NCBI GenBank assembly: GCA_033344895.1
Contig: JAWPMN010000001.1
Coordinates: 2,550,001 to 2,614,000, forward strand
Direction of reading: 5' to 3'
DNA: 64,000 nucleotides
From: Alphaproteobacteria bacterium
Lineage (GTDB): Bacteria > Pseudomonadota > Alphaproteobacteria > UBA8366 > Aestuariispiraceae
The notes under the pieces are model-generated. The model did no database searches and had not been told where the DNA came from. It saw nothing but the letters and a program-made list of their open reading frames with translations. Below are positions 34,785-43,920 of the stretch, piece after piece. How positions within the stretch are numbered: the first letter of the stretch is position 1; each line of letters starts with the position of its first letter. The position numbers were made by a program, and so were the translations under genes.

Positions 34785-35207
34785 TATCTCACTCCGTAAC
34801 TGGCGCTGCCGGACGGTGCCGCTACCCGGGTATCGAGACGGAATCCATGCTCAGGAGGTTCGTCTCCGTCGGGAGCATCGTGTCTTTCATGTGCAGCAGC
34901 ATGTCAATTCCACACTCTGCTTCAGATCGCCATTCGCAAACTGTCTGAATCCACCCACGATTGACAAAAATTCAGCTGGGGGCTTGGGTATCACCGGTTC
35001 CAAAACAATCACCGCATGTGTTCGGATACTGAACATGTTGGCATTTCAATAGATTTTGCGTCAATTTTCCGACTGCGTTAGTCGTCAGTTAACGAAATCC
35101 CGTTAAACCTGTAGTAGGTCCACGTTCCGGACCTGTCTCGCATTCGTGTTCTCTTAAATCCAGCAGGTCGGCCCGGCCGATCACTCGTCCATCATGGTGG
35201 GGTATCA
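34785..35207. other. 423-base intergenic region ahead of the chemotaxis receptor gene
   Basis: No convincing gene. It becomes AT-rich from about 34900, as expected for a promoter region between divergent genes. A TTGACA-like hexamer is at 34961 but has no good -10 partner at 16-18 bases. CtrA-like half sites and an inverted repeat (TTAACG/CGTTAA, 35089-35106) lie 100-130 bases before ATG 35208. Short open frames here, such as 34816-35052, have no coding signature. Confidence 0.7.
35078..35093 (+). promoter_or_regulatory. CtrA-like box upstream of the chemotaxis receptor gene
   Basis: TTAG-N7-TTAAC, one mismatch from the CtrA consensus TTAA-N7-TTAAC. Its right half is also the left arm of an inverted repeat TTAACG-AAATCC-CGTTAA (35089-35106). 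It is 115 bases before ATG 35208. CtrA control of chemotaxis genes is known in several Rhodospirillales; binding here is inferred. Confidence 0.45.
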
Positions 35208-37217
35208 ATGTTGACGTTCTCGAATATCCGGATCTCTCGGCGGATCTACGGCGGCTTCGCCCTTGTGGTTGCCTTGCTTCTTGTCTTGGCCCTGACCTCT
35301 GGTACCAGCCTTGTAACGTCCGGCACGATCTTCGGGAAATTTGAAGTTCTGTCCTTGCAGGCTTCGCGGATCGGAGAGGTGCGGTCCGAAATGCTGGAAG
35401 CGCAGAATGCGGTGAATCAGTATCTGAACGAACCCTCGTCGGAGCTGGCGCAAACCATTTCCGACTCCAAGCAGCAGGTTCTGAACAGCTTGGAGGAGGT
35501 GGTGTCGCTATCGCAATCCGACGAACAGCGCGCAGATCTGGAGGCGGCGAAGACTGATCTGGAAGCCTATCTTACCGCCTTTGAACGACTGACGACCTTG
35601 GAAGCAAAGCGTGCGGGCCTCGTCGATCGGGCGGAGAGGATCGGGACGGATATGGGCGACAAGATGGCCGAGCTGATCCGAACGGCCTTCGAGGAATACC
35701 TGGCCGATGTTGCCTATCTTGGGGGCGAGGTTCAGCGCAACATCCTTTCGATGCGTCTCGCGGTCGGCGGTTTCAAGTTGAACCCGAACGAAGCGGCCTT
35801 CAAAACGGCCCAGGATCAATCGGCAGAGATGGTCGAAAATCGCGACCGTCTCGTCTCCGAAGTTTATGACGAAAACCGCACCGCCCTTGCCGAGCAGGTC
35901 GGCGAACTCCACACCGAATACAACGCGACGATCGTAGAGCTTTACGAAACGGTCAGTGCCCGCCGCAGCCTTGTTGACGAGGAGCTGCTGGTACTGGGGG
36001 AGAAGCTCGTCAACGCCATGGCGCGTATGAGTGCGGACATCTCGGATACGCAGAACATGTTGGGTGAGGATGGAGAGCAATCGATCGAACTTGCGATCAT
36101 TGTCACAGCCGTCGTCGCGGTCGTCAGCATCATCCTGGCCAGCCTCGCCGCGTGGGTCATCGGAACCGGCATTGCCGGCCCCATCCGGGCCATCACGTCG
36201 GCGATGACGGAACTGGCCGGTGGCGAACGGAATGCGGAAATCCCGGGAACCGAGCGCAAGGACGAGATTGGAGCGATGGCCGCCGCCGTCCAGGTCTTCA
36301 AGGAGAACATGAAAAAGGCAGATGATCTGACCGCGCAGCAACTGGAAGAGGCGCGCCGTCGGGAGGCCCGCGGCCAGAAGATCGAAGAACGCACGCAGAG
36401 CTTCGACAGTGCCGTTGCACAACTGCTGAATATGTTTACCTCCTCTGCGACACAGACCGAGGCCACCTCCACGACGATGGAACGACTTGCGACCGAGACG
36501 AGTGAGCGGGCCACAGCGGTGTCGGCCGCGGCGGAGCAGGCGACGGCGAATGTGCAGGGCGTGGCGGCCGCCGCGACCGAAATGTCGCAGACCGCCTCCG
36601 AGATCAGCCGCCAGGTGTCGCAGTCGTCGCAGATCGCCGCGCGCGCGGTGGATCAGGCGCAACGGACCAACGCCCAGATGAAGGGCCTGTCCCAGGCAGC
36701 CCAGAAGATCGGCGAGGTGGTGAAACTGATTTCCGATATTGCCGAGCAGACCAATCTGCTGGCTCTCAACGCGACCATCGAGGCGGCGCGCGCCGGAGAT
36801 GCCGGCAAGGGTTTTGCCGTCGTGGCCAATGAGGTGAAGAGCCTTGCCACGCAGACGGCCCAGGCCACCGGCGAGATCAGTCAGCAGGTCGCGGAAATCC
36901 AGAATGAGACCGGGGCTGCGGTCGACGAAATCGAGGTCATCGCGACGACGATTGACGAAATCAATCAGATCACCGCTGCCATCGCCGCCGCCATGGAAGA
37001 ACAGAGCGCCACGACGGATGAGATCACGCGCAATGTGGAACAGGCTGCGGCCGGGGCGCAGGATGTGACCGCCAATATCGTCGAAGTAACCCGTGCGGCC
37101 TCGGAAACCGGCCATTCCGCCGGTGAGTTGACCAAGGTCGCCGCGGATCTGAACGGTCGTGCCGACGAGCTGAAGCGACAGGTCGAATCGTTCCTGCAGG
37201 AAGTCCGCAACGCATAA
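35208..37217 (+). CDS. Transmembrane methyl-accepting chemotaxis protein
   Basis: A 669-residue receptor. Membrane segments lie at about 14-34 and 293-318 and enclose an all-helical periplasmic domain of roughly 258 residues, a size typical of helical-bimodular (HBM) sensors. A HAMP domain follows (about 319-370: [20 protein letters not shown]). The signalling domain occupies about 400-660 with the conserved hairpin tip [20 protein letters not shown] near 512. There is no CheR-tethering pentapeptide at the C-terminus (EVRNA). The ligand is not predictable. A CtrA-like box lies upstream. Confidence 0.9.
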   Translation: MLTFSNIRISRRIYGGFALVVALLLVLALTSGTSLVTSGTIFGKFEVLSLQASRIGEVRSEMLEAQNAVNQYLNEPSSELAQTISDSKQQVLNSLEEVVSLSQSDEQRADLEAAKTDLEAYLTAFERLTTLEAKRAGLVDRAERIGTDMGDKMAELIRTAFEEYLADVAYLGGEVQRNILSMRLAVGGFKLNPNEAAFKTAQDQSAEMVENRDRLVSEVYDENRTALAEQVGELHTEYNATIVELYETVSARRSLVDEELLVLGEKLVNAMARMSADISDTQNMLGEDGEQSIELAIIVTAVVAVVSIILASLAAWVIGTGIAGPIRAITSAMTELAGGERNAEIPGTERKDEIGAMAAAVQVFKENMKKADDLTAQQLEEARRREARGQKIEERTQSFDSAVAQLLNMFTSSATQTEATSTTMERLATETSERATAVSAAAEQATANVQGVAAAATEMSQTASEISRQVSQSSQIAARAVDQAQRTNAQMKGLSQAAQKIGEVVKLISDIAEQTNLLALNATIEAARAGDAGKGFAVVANEVKSLATQTAQATGEISQQVAEIQNETGAAVDEIEVIATTIDEINQITAAIAAAMEEQSATTDEITRNVEQAAAGAQDVTANIVEVTRAASETGHSAGELTKVAADLNGRADELKRQVESFLQEVRNA

Positions 37218-37230
37218 GTCGAAAGAAAAA

Positions 37231-37253
37231 GGCCGGCGGGTCAGCCGCCGGCC
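37231..37253 (-). terminator. Terminator whose stem encodes the MoaD-like C-terminus
   Basis: Minus strand: stem GGCCGGCGG, loop CTGAC, stem CCGCCGGCC, then TTTTTCTTTC. The loop contains the TGA stop of the MoaD/ThiS-like gene, and the 5' arm encodes its Ala-Gly-Gly tail. In the plus direction the same hairpin follows the receptor gene and is followed by ATTTTCG, so weaker termination is possible there too. Confidence 0.85.
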
Positions 37254-37486
37254 ATTTTCGGCAAGATATAGACCTCACTGTCCGGTTCGATCCTCTGGAA
37301 CCGGTCAAGCCGGTAGAGGGTGCCGTCGACAGAAACGGTCACCCCCTTGTCCAGAACCGGTTTGAGCTTCGGGGCGGCCTCACCCAGAGCGGTCAGCATC
37401 CGGTCGATATTGGGCGCGTCGATATCGAACTCCTTGCGCCCCTCGGCCAGACGGCTCAGCGATCCCCACAGGATTACTTTCGCCAT
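37241..37486 (-). CDS. MoaD/ThiS family sulfur-carrier-like protein
   Basis: An 81-residue beta-grasp protein ending in Met-Ala-Gly-Gly, the diglycine tail adenylated and thiocarboxylated in MoaD and ThiS. MAKVILWGSL at the start and SEVYILPKMAGG at the end fit MoaD-like lengths. ATG 37486 lies 1 base after the stop of the molybdenum-hydroxylase large subunit, whose 3' end provides a GGAG ribosome site; the longer frame begins at TTG 37501. It may supply sulfur for the molybdenum cofactor of this enzyme or for another thiolation. The last codons form part of a terminator. Confidence 0.8.
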   Translation of the reverse strand: MAKVILWGSLSRLAEGRKEFDIDAPNIDRMLTALGEAAPKLKPVLDKGVTVSVDGTLYRLDRFQRIEPDSEVYILPKMAGG

Positions 37487-37487
37487 A

Positions 37488-39770
37488 TCACTCCGCGGCA
37501 AGCGGCGCGGCCTGCTCCTTCATCAGTTTCAGGAGGCGCGGCGGCGACATCGGCAGTTCCTCCGGACGCGCACCGACCGCAGCGGCGACCGCATTCGCGA
37601 TAGCACCCAGCGGCGGCACGATGGAGGTCTCGCCGACGCCCCGGACCCCGTAGGGGTGGCCCGGATTGGGCACTTCGACGATCTGCGTGTCGATCATCGG
37701 CAGGTCCGATGCGACCGGAACGCGATAATCCAGGAAGCCTGGATTCTCCATGACGCCCTTGTCGTTGTAGATGTATTCCTCGTTCAGCGCCCAGCCGATG
37801 CCCTGCACGGCGCCGCCCTGCATCTGTCCTTCGACATAGGCCGGACTGACCGCCTTCCCGGCATCCTGCACGATCAGATAGCGCAGAATGGTGATCCGCC
37901 CGGTCCCGCGGTCGACCTCCGCATCGACGACATGGGTGGCGAAGCTGGGGCCGGCCCCGTCGACGCTGATCTCGTAATGACCGGCGATCGGACCGCCGGT
38001 TTCGCCGGCCTGTTTGGCAATTTCCTTGATCGACATCGGCGGGAACTCACCGGCATTCGGCCCGGCAGGCACGGCGCAGCCGTTCTCCCATTTCACCGCG
38101 TCGGCGGAAATGCCCCACATCTTGGCCGCTCGTTCGCACAGCACCTTCTTGGCGTTGCGTGCGGCTTCGATGGTGGCGAGGCCGCTGGAGAAAGTGACGC
38201 GGCTGCCGTCCGTGACGTCGTTGAAGCCCAGCGAGCCCGTATCGGCGATGATGGTCTGGACGTGGTGGTAGGGGATGCCCAGTTCTTCCGCCGCCATGGC
38301 GCACATGGACGCGCGGCTGCCGCCGATATCCGGCGTCCCGACCGACAGGGCGACCGTGCCGTCGATGTTCAGGTTCAGCGTCACGGCTGTCTGACCACCG
38401 AAATTGAACCAGAAACCGCAGGACACGCCGCGTCCCTGATTGGGACCCAGCTTTACGGAGTAGTTCGGGTGGGCTTTCGCTGCTTCCAGCGTCTCGACCA
38501 GACCGATATCGCTGTAGGTCGGGCCATAGGACGACCGCGAGCCGGAGGTCGCGGCATTCTTCAGGCGGAATTCGATCGGGTCCATGCCCAGGGCGTAGGC
38601 CATTTCCTCGATCACGCTTTCCACCGCGAAGGCGGCCATCGGCGCGCCGGGCGCACGATAGGCGGCCTGTTTTGGGCGGTTGGTGACGACGTCCCAGCCG
38701 ATGGCCTTGATCGATTTCGGCTGATAGCACGCGAAAGCGGCCATGGCGCCCATCGAGACCGGCGAGCCGGGAAAGGCGCCGCCCTGATACTTCAGTTCGG
38801 ATTCCGCCGCGGTGATCGTGCCGTCCTTCTTGGCACCGATCTTGACCCAGATGGCGCTGGAGGCCGTCGGGCCGGTGGCCCGGAAGACCTCGTCACGGGT
38901 CATCACGATCTTGACCGGCTTGCCGGCTTTGCGCGACAGGACCAGCGCGACCGGTTCGATGAAGACGGTTGTCTTGCCGCCGAACCCGCCGCCGATTTCC
39001 GACGCTGTGACACGCAGCTTGGAGACGTCCATGCCCGCAATCTGGGCGCAGACGTCGCGGACCATGAAATGGCCCTGGGTACAGCACCAGATTTCGCCGG
39101 AGCCGTCACCGGATACATTCGCCAGGCAGGCATGCGGCTCGATGTAACCCTGGTGGGCCGCGCCGGTGCGGAATTGCCGTTCGATGACGATATCGGCCTC
39201 GGCGAAGCCTGCCTCGACATCGCCATGGCCGATTTCCAGGCGCTCGGCGATGTTGGTCTGCTTGTCCTCGACGCCGTCGACGCCTTGGGTACGCAGGTCC
39301 TCGTGCAGGATCGGCGCGTCGTCGGCCATGGCCAGTTCGACATCGACGACATGGGGCAGGACCTCGTAGTCGACCTCGATCAGCGAAATCGCCTTGCGTG
39401 CGATGCGCGGATTGATGGCCGCGACCGCCGCGACCGCATGCCCGTCGTACAGCGCCTTTTCGCGCGCCATGACGTTGTAGCGGATATTGGTCAGTTCGGA
39501 ATCCGCCAGCACGGCCTCGTTGTCCGGGAAGTCATCGCGCGTGACGATGGCCTTTACACCCGGCAGGGCCGCCGCCTTCGACGTGTCGATGGCGCGAATG
39601 CGGGCATGGGCGTGCGGACTGCGCAGAATCTTGGCGTGCAGCATGCCCGGTGCGGACATGTCCGCGCCGAACTTCGCGCGGCCGGTAACCTTGTCGACGC
39701 CGTCCGGGCGATTGTGGCGGTGGCCGACAACCTTGAACGGGTTCGGGGCGATGTCGCGATCAAGCGGCAT
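37488..39770 (-). CDS. Molybdenum hydroxylase large subunit (xanthine dehydrogenase family)
   Basis: A 760-residue molybdopterin-binding subunit. ALPGVKAIVTRDDFPDNEA near 48-66 is the N-terminal domain, GGGFGGKTTVF near 255 binds the cofactor, AAYRAPGAPMAAFAVES near 370 holds the family's active-site region, and the catalytic Glu is in RGVGETSIVPPLGAIANAV near 715. It lacks the AYXCSFR motif of CO dehydrogenase, so it is a CoxL-like enzyme of form II or another substrate class: aldehydes, N-heterocycles or hydroxybenzoyl-CoA. It overlaps the iron-sulfur subunit by 11 bases. Confidence 0.88.
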   Translation of the reverse strand: MPLDRDIAPNPFKVVGHRHNRPDGVDKVTGRAKFGADMSAPGMLHAKILRSPHAHARIRAIDTSKAAALPGVKAIVTRDDFPDNEAVLADSELTNIRYNVMAREKALYDGHAVAAVAAINPRIARKAISLIEVDYEVLPHVVDVELAMADDAPILHEDLRTQGVDGVEDKQTNIAERLEIGHGDVEAGFAEADIVIERQFRTGAAHQGYIEPHACLANVSGDGSGEIWCCTQGHFMVRDVCAQIAGMDVSKLRVTASEIGGGFGGKTTVFIEPVALVLSRKAGKPVKIVMTRDEVFRATGPTASSAIWVKIGAKKDGTITAAESELKYQGGAFPGSPVSMGAMAAFACYQPKSIKAIGWDVVTNRPKQAAYRAPGAPMAAFAVESVIEEMAYALGMDPIEFRLKNAATSGSRSSYGPTYSDIGLVETLEAAKAHPNYSVKLGPNQGRGVSCGFWFNFGGQTAVTLNLNIDGTVALSVGTPDIGGSRASMCAMAAEELGIPYHHVQTIIADTGSLGFNDVTDGSRVTFSSGLATIEAARNAKKVLCERAAKMWGISADAVKWENGCAVPAGPNAGEFPPMSIKEIAKQAGETGGPIAGHYEISVDGAGPSFATHVVDAEVDRGTGRITILRYLIVQDAGKAVSPAYVEGQMQGGAVQGIGWALNEEYIYNDKGVMENPGFLDYRVPVASDLPMIDTQIVEVPNPGHPYGVRGVGETSIVPPLGAIANAVAAAVGARPEELPMSPPRLLKLMKEQAAPLAAE

Positions 39771-40248
39771 TGCTTTCTCCTCTCATTTCGGCGGCGGCGG
39801 CCTGCACGGCGCGGATGATCTTGTCATAGCCGGTGCAGCGGCAGAGATTGCCGGCCAGCCAGTAACGGATTTCCGTTTCATCCGGATTGGGGTTCTTTTC
39901 CAGCAACGCCTTCGCGGCAACCAGGATACCCGGCGTGCAGATGCCGCATTGCAAGGCGGCATTGTCCAGGAACTGGCGCTGCAGCGGGTGCAGCGTTTCA
40001 CCGTCCGACATGCCTTCGATGGTCGCGACGGAGCGGCCTTCGGCCTCGGCGCCAAGCACCAGACACGAACAGACCGGCCGGCCGTCCAGCATCACGGTGC
40101 AGGCGCCGCAATCGCCGGTGCCGCAGCCTTCCTTGGACCCGGTCATCTGCAGCCGGTCGCGCAGGACGTCGAGGAGGGTTTCCTCGGCGTCGCAGAGATA
40201 TTCGACGGTATCGCCGTTGATCTCGGTGGTTACATGTACCTGGCTCAT
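39760..40248 (-). CDS. Molybdenum hydroxylase [2Fe-2S] subunit
   Basis: A 162-residue small subunit. The N-terminal plant-ferredoxin-like cluster site is CGTGDCGACTV with a further Cys in VCSC near residues 42-63. The second cluster, in the helical domain, uses CGICTPG near 100 and CRCTGY near 135. It passes electrons from the molybdenum centre to the FAD subunit. Its start follows the FAD subunit by 12 bases, and its end overlaps the large subunit (ATGCC within the last codons). Size and motif spacing are normal for the family. Confidence 0.93.
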   Translation of the reverse strand: MSQVHVTTEINGDTVEYLCDAEETLLDVLRDRLQMTGSKEGCGTGDCGACTVMLDGRPVCSCLVLGAEAEGRSVATIEGMSDGETLHPLQRQFLDNAALQCGICTPGILVAAKALLEKNPNPDETEIRYWLAGNLCRCTGYDKIIRAVQAAAAEMRGESNAA

Positions 40249-40260
40249 GGAAATCCCCGC

Positions 40261-41124
40261 TTATCGGTTGGCCAGCGCGCGTTCCAGCGCGATCCTGGCA
40301 GTGCGTTTGGCGAGCGTACCGGCGACTTCGACGCGGTATTCGACGGTTCCGCGCTTGTCGTCGATCGGTGATGCGGCGGCGGAGCATGCCGCGGCCAGCG
40401 CGTCGAGCGCGGCGTCGTCGACCTTCGTGCCGATCAGTGCCTTGGCCGCATCATCGACCAGCAGAACCTTGGCCGAAACGGCGCCCAGCGAGACCCGGGC
40501 ATCGGTGCAGGTACCATCGCCGTCGACCGTCAGGCAGATTCCGACGCCGACCACGGCAATGTCCATCTCCGTGCGTGGAATGAAACGCAAATAGGCGTCT
40601 CCGGTCCCCTTCGGGCGGGCCGGCAGCAGGATCGATTCGACGATCTCTCCCTTCGCCAGGTTGGTCTTGCCCGGGCCGGCAACCACATCTTCGACCGGGA
40701 TGTCCCGGGTTCCGTTCGGGCCGGTTACCCGTGCCGTTGCCCCCGCGGCGACCATGGCAGGCACGCTGTCGGCGGCGGGGGATGCATTGCAGAGGTTCCC
40801 GGCCATGGTGCAGCGGCCCTGAACCTGCGTCGAGCCAATCAGGCCCGACGCTTCGCACACACCGGGCCAGCCCGCGACGGCATCGGCATGTTCGTTCAAC
40901 TCGGCGGTCGGGACAGCCGCGCCGACGCGCAGGCCCCCGTCTTCGGGAACGATCTGCCGCAGGGCCTCGATCCGTTTCAGATCGACAACCAGGTCCGGCT
41001 CGATATGGCCGGAACGCAGGCGCACCAGCAGGTCTGTACCCCCCGCGAGTACATGGGCCCGGCCGGATTCCCCGGCCAGCAGGGCGACGGCGTCCTGCAC
41101 CGTCGTCGGACTCTCAAATCGCAT
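40261..41124 (-). CDS. Molybdenum hydroxylase FAD subunit
   Basis: A 287-residue CoxM/HcrB-like flavoprotein subunit. VLAGGTDLLVRLRSG near residues 25-39 and RCTMAGNLCNASPAADSVPAM near 104 are the two FAD-binding motifs (the second has MAGN in place of IGGN). The C-terminal CO-dehydrogenase flavoprotein domain starts near 175. First gene of a four-gene operon: FAD subunit, [2Fe-2S] subunit, large subunit, MoaD-like protein. A short hairpin (GTTTCG-TCC-CGAAAC) lies about 28-42 bases upstream of ATG 41124. Confidence 0.9.
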   Translation of the reverse strand: MRFESPTTVQDAVALLAGESGRAHVLAGGTDLLVRLRSGHIEPDLVVDLKRIEALRQIVPEDGGLRVGAAVPTAELNEHADAVAGWPGVCEASGLIGSTQVQGRCTMAGNLCNASPAADSVPAMVAAGATARVTGPNGTRDIPVEDVVAGPGKTNLAKGEIVESILLPARPKGTGDAYLRFIPRTEMDIAVVGVGICLTVDGDGTCTDARVSLGAVSAKVLLVDDAAKALIGTKVDDAALDALAAACSAAASPIDDKRGTVEYRVEVAGTLAKRTARIALERALANR

Positions 41125-41256
41125 CTATGTCACCTCTGAATGCCGAAGGGCGTTTCGTCCCGAAACCGACGGAACACCGTTTTCAGTCCTAAGTGTGGCG
41201 TTTCCAATACCCTGGTTCAAGCCGCAGAATTCTCAAGCGGCGTTGAATGCGGGCGG

Positions 41257-43671
41257 CTACTTCCGCATGCATGCCCCTTCCGGATCGTGTGGCGAAGCCG
41301 GAATAACGCGGGCGCTCCGTTCAACACCGACGATATGGACAGACAACTCCGTGCCCAGCTCCATATAGTCCGGTTCCAACAGGGCCATTGCCAGGCTCTT
41401 GCCGACGGTATGGCCATAGCCGCCGGACGTGACATACCCGACCCGCCGGCCGTCCTTCCAGACCGGTTCGTAGCCCGACGCGTCCGCGCCGTCGGATTCG
41501 ACCTCCAGCGTGACGAGGCGCAGCGGGGCGGTGTTCCCGTCCTTTTCCTGACGGGCGGCGTCCTTACCGTGGAAATCGCCCTTGTCCCAGGCGATCCAGC
41601 GGTCCATGCCTGTCATGCCGGGCGTCCGGTCCTGCATGAACTCCGCGTTCCAGATGCCGAAGCTCTTTTCCAGTCGCAGGGAATTCATCGCATAGAATCC
41701 GAATTCGCGGATTCCGAACTCTGCCCCGGCTTCCAGAAGCATCTCGCGCAGGGCGATATGTTCCAGCGCGCCGCAATTGATCTCGTACCCCAGCTCGCCG
41801 GTCACGGACATGCGCGCGACCTTGGCCCGGATCAGGCCGACATCCAGGGTACGGCAGCCGAAAATCGGGAATGCCTCGTTGCTGACATCCTGGTGGGTCA
41901 GTTTCTCCAGGACTTTGCGAGAATTCGGGCCCGACAGGGAGAAGCCGCACGTCGCGTCGGAGATATCGCGGACCTGGACGCCCTCTTCCAGATGATCGTT
42001 GAACCAGCGCATGTGCCACTGACGCAGATAATAGGATCCCATGACCCACCAGGACCCGTCGCCCCAGTTGAACACGGTCAGATCGCCCTTCAGCTTGCCT
42101 TCCGGCGACAACATCGGGGCCAGTCGCGCGCGTCCGGGTTTCGGCAGGCGGCTTGCCATCATCCGGTCCAGCCAGGCTTCTGCACCCGCTCCGGTGATTT
42201 CATACCGGGAGAAACCGGTGATATCCAACAAGCCGACATTTTCGCGCACCGCCTTGCATTCCTCGGCGACGATGTCGAAGGCATTGGATCGCTTCAGGGT
42301 CGGCCCTTCCTTGAAACCCTCCGGACCGAAAACCAATGGCACTTCCAGGCCCCAGCTGTTGCCCCACTGGCAGCCGGCGGCGGTCATGCCGTCATAGGCC
42401 GGTGCCTTCTTCAACGGGCGACCGGCCGGCAACTGCTCGTTCGGGTAAGTCATCACAAATCGACGGGAATAGAATTGTCCGGTGGTCTGCTTGATGTATT
42501 CCCGGTTGGAGGTAAAGGCGCCGTAGCGGGCGATGTCCATTGGCCAGGCGTCGGCCTCGGTGTCGCCGTGGATCATCCATTCGGCCAGAGTCTTGCCGAC
42601 ACCGCCACCCTGTAGGAAGCCCGCCATCACACCGCAGGCCAGCCAGTAATTGCGCATGCCGGGGACCGGTCCGACCAGCGGGTTGCCGTCGGGCGAGAAG
42701 GTGAAGGCGCCGTTGACCCAGCGCTTCACACCGACCTCCTGCAGGCAGGGGTAACGGTTGAAGCCCATCTCCAGTTCTTTTTCGATCCGGTCGAAGTCCT
42801 CCTGGATCAGTTCGAACCCGTAATCCCAGGGCGCTCCATCCATGTTCCAGTGCTTGTGGTGGACCTCATAGATGCCCAGCAGCACGCCCTTCTGGTCCTG
42901 GCGCAGATAGGTGAAGCCCTCAAGGTCGACCGTCATCGGCACTTCGAAATCCAGCGCCGCGACTTCCGGAATGTCATCCGTGACCAGATAGTGGTGTTCC
43001 AGCGGCGACAGAGGCAGGTCCAGCCCGACCATGCGCCCAACCTGTTTCGCCCACAGGCCGCCGGCATTGACGACATGTTCGGCGTGAATGGTGCCTTTCT
43101 CGGTCACGACGTCCCAACTGCCGTCCGGGCGCTGGATCAGTTCCTCGACCTTGTTGTGTTCAATGACTTCCGCGCCGCGCAGCTTGGCCGCCTTGGCATA
43201 GGCGTGGACGGTGCCGGTCGTGTCGATATAGCCCTCACGGTCCGCCCACAGGCCGCCGATCACGCCTGTAATGTCCATGATCGGGCACTTTTCCTTCACC
43301 TCCTCCGGCGTCATCAGGTAGCAGTCTTCGATGCCGATGGTCTGGAAGATGCGATAGGCGGATTGCAGCCACTCCCAACGGTTCGGATCGGCCGCGACGG
43401 TGATTCCGCCGGTCATATGCAGGCCGATATCCTGTCCGGATTCCTTTTCGATCTCCGAAAGAAGGTCGATCGTATACGCCTGAAGCGCTGCCATGTTCGG
43501 ATCTGCGTTCAGCGCATGGATGCCGCCGGCCGCATGCCAAGAGGACCCCGCCGTCAGCACCGATCGTTCGACAAGTGCGACATCGGTCCAGCCGAACTTC
43601 GCCAAATGGTACAGAACGGATGCTCCAACGACCCCGCCGCCGACGACCACCACGCGATAGGATGACTTCAT
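41257..43671 (-). CDS. Dimethylglycine/sarcosine dehydrogenase-like FAD enzyme with GcvT domain
   Basis: An 804-residue protein of the usual DMGDH length. The N-terminal FAD fold is VVVVGGGVVGASVLYHLAKF near 6-25, GSSWHAAGGIHAL near 45 includes the His used for covalent FAD in relatives, and residues 430-800 form a folate-binding GcvT-like domain (LLDITGFSRYEITGAGAEAW, ELGYEINCGAL, GYVTSGGYGHTVGKSLAMAL). Members demethylate N-methyl amino acids to feed one-carbon metabolism. ATG 43671, preceded by GGGAG, was preferred to GTG 43698. Confidence 0.88.
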   Translation of the reverse strand: MKSSYRVVVVGGGVVGASVLYHLAKFGWTDVALVERSVLTAGSSWHAAGGIHALNADPNMAALQAYTIDLLSEIEKESGQDIGLHMTGGITVAADPNRWEWLQSAYRIFQTIGIEDCYLMTPEEVKEKCPIMDITGVIGGLWADREGYIDTTGTVHAYAKAAKLRGAEVIEHNKVEELIQRPDGSWDVVTEKGTIHAEHVVNAGGLWAKQVGRMVGLDLPLSPLEHHYLVTDDIPEVAALDFEVPMTVDLEGFTYLRQDQKGVLLGIYEVHHKHWNMDGAPWDYGFELIQEDFDRIEKELEMGFNRYPCLQEVGVKRWVNGAFTFSPDGNPLVGPVPGMRNYWLACGVMAGFLQGGGVGKTLAEWMIHGDTEADAWPMDIARYGAFTSNREYIKQTTGQFYSRRFVMTYPNEQLPAGRPLKKAPAYDGMTAAGCQWGNSWGLEVPLVFGPEGFKEGPTLKRSNAFDIVAEECKAVRENVGLLDITGFSRYEITGAGAEAWLDRMMASRLPKPGRARLAPMLSPEGKLKGDLTVFNWGDGSWWVMGSYYLRQWHMRWFNDHLEEGVQVRDISDATCGFSLSGPNSRKVLEKLTHQDVSNEAFPIFGCRTLDVGLIRAKVARMSVTGELGYEINCGALEHIALREMLLEAGAEFGIREFGFYAMNSLRLEKSFGIWNAEFMQDRTPGMTGMDRWIAWDKGDFHGKDAARQEKDGNTAPLRLVTLEVESDGADASGYEPVWKDGRRVGYVTSGGYGHTVGKSLAMALLEPDYMELGTELSVHIVGVERSARVIPASPHDPEGACMRK

Positions 43672-43920
43672 TCCCGAACTCCCTGACCCTGCATTCACTA
43701 TTTGCGCTACGCTAACGCTTCGGGCGAGGGGGGGAGGTTTGGAACACGACTACGGACTGTCTGTTTCGCGACATTTTTCCACTGCATCTGCAACATGCGC
43801 AGAGGCAGCCGTCAGCCGAAGGGAAGGCGGTCCCGTCGGTCTCATCAAACGCGGCAGGCAGGTCCTGCTGCGCGGTGCGGTGTTGAGGGCATCCAGATCG
43901 AAATGTCCGGGATGGCCGGC

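Noticed and set aside
34816-35052. A 78-codon open frame in the intergenic region before the receptor gene
   Set aside because: No ribosome site, no similarity to any family I know, and it runs into the AT-rich promoter segment.
35155-35183. Possible sigma-28 (FliA) promoter, TAAA and GCCGATCA, before the receptor gene
   Set aside because: The spacer is 17 bases where about 15 is required and the -10 element has a mismatch; the CtrA-like box is a better explanation.
35508-37115. A 535-codon minus-strand open frame over the chemotaxis receptor
   Set aside because: The plus strand encodes a complete receptor with conserved hairpin tip; the antisense product is Gly/Arg/His-rich with no domain.
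37320-39818. An 832-codon plus-strand open frame antisense to the molybdenum hydroxylase large subunit
   Set aside because: Its protein has no family features and is low-complexity in Arg, Asp and Gly. It is a shadow of the GC-rich real gene on the minus strand, which has full cofactor motifs.
41152-41166. Short hairpin GTTTCG-TCC-CGAAAC upstream of the FAD subunit gene
   Set aside because: Six-base arms arise often by chance in GC-rich DNA and there is no regulator gene nearby to pair with it.
41140-42615. A 491-codon plus-strand open frame antisense to the dimethylglycine dehydrogenase-like gene
   Set aside because: No domain or ribosome site, and the minus-strand gene is complete and recognisable.
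43672-43920. Glycine riboswitch in the leader of the dimethylglycine dehydrogenase-like gene
   Set aside because: The 249 bases were read on the minus strand and show none of the conserved glycine-aptamer core or a following expression platform.
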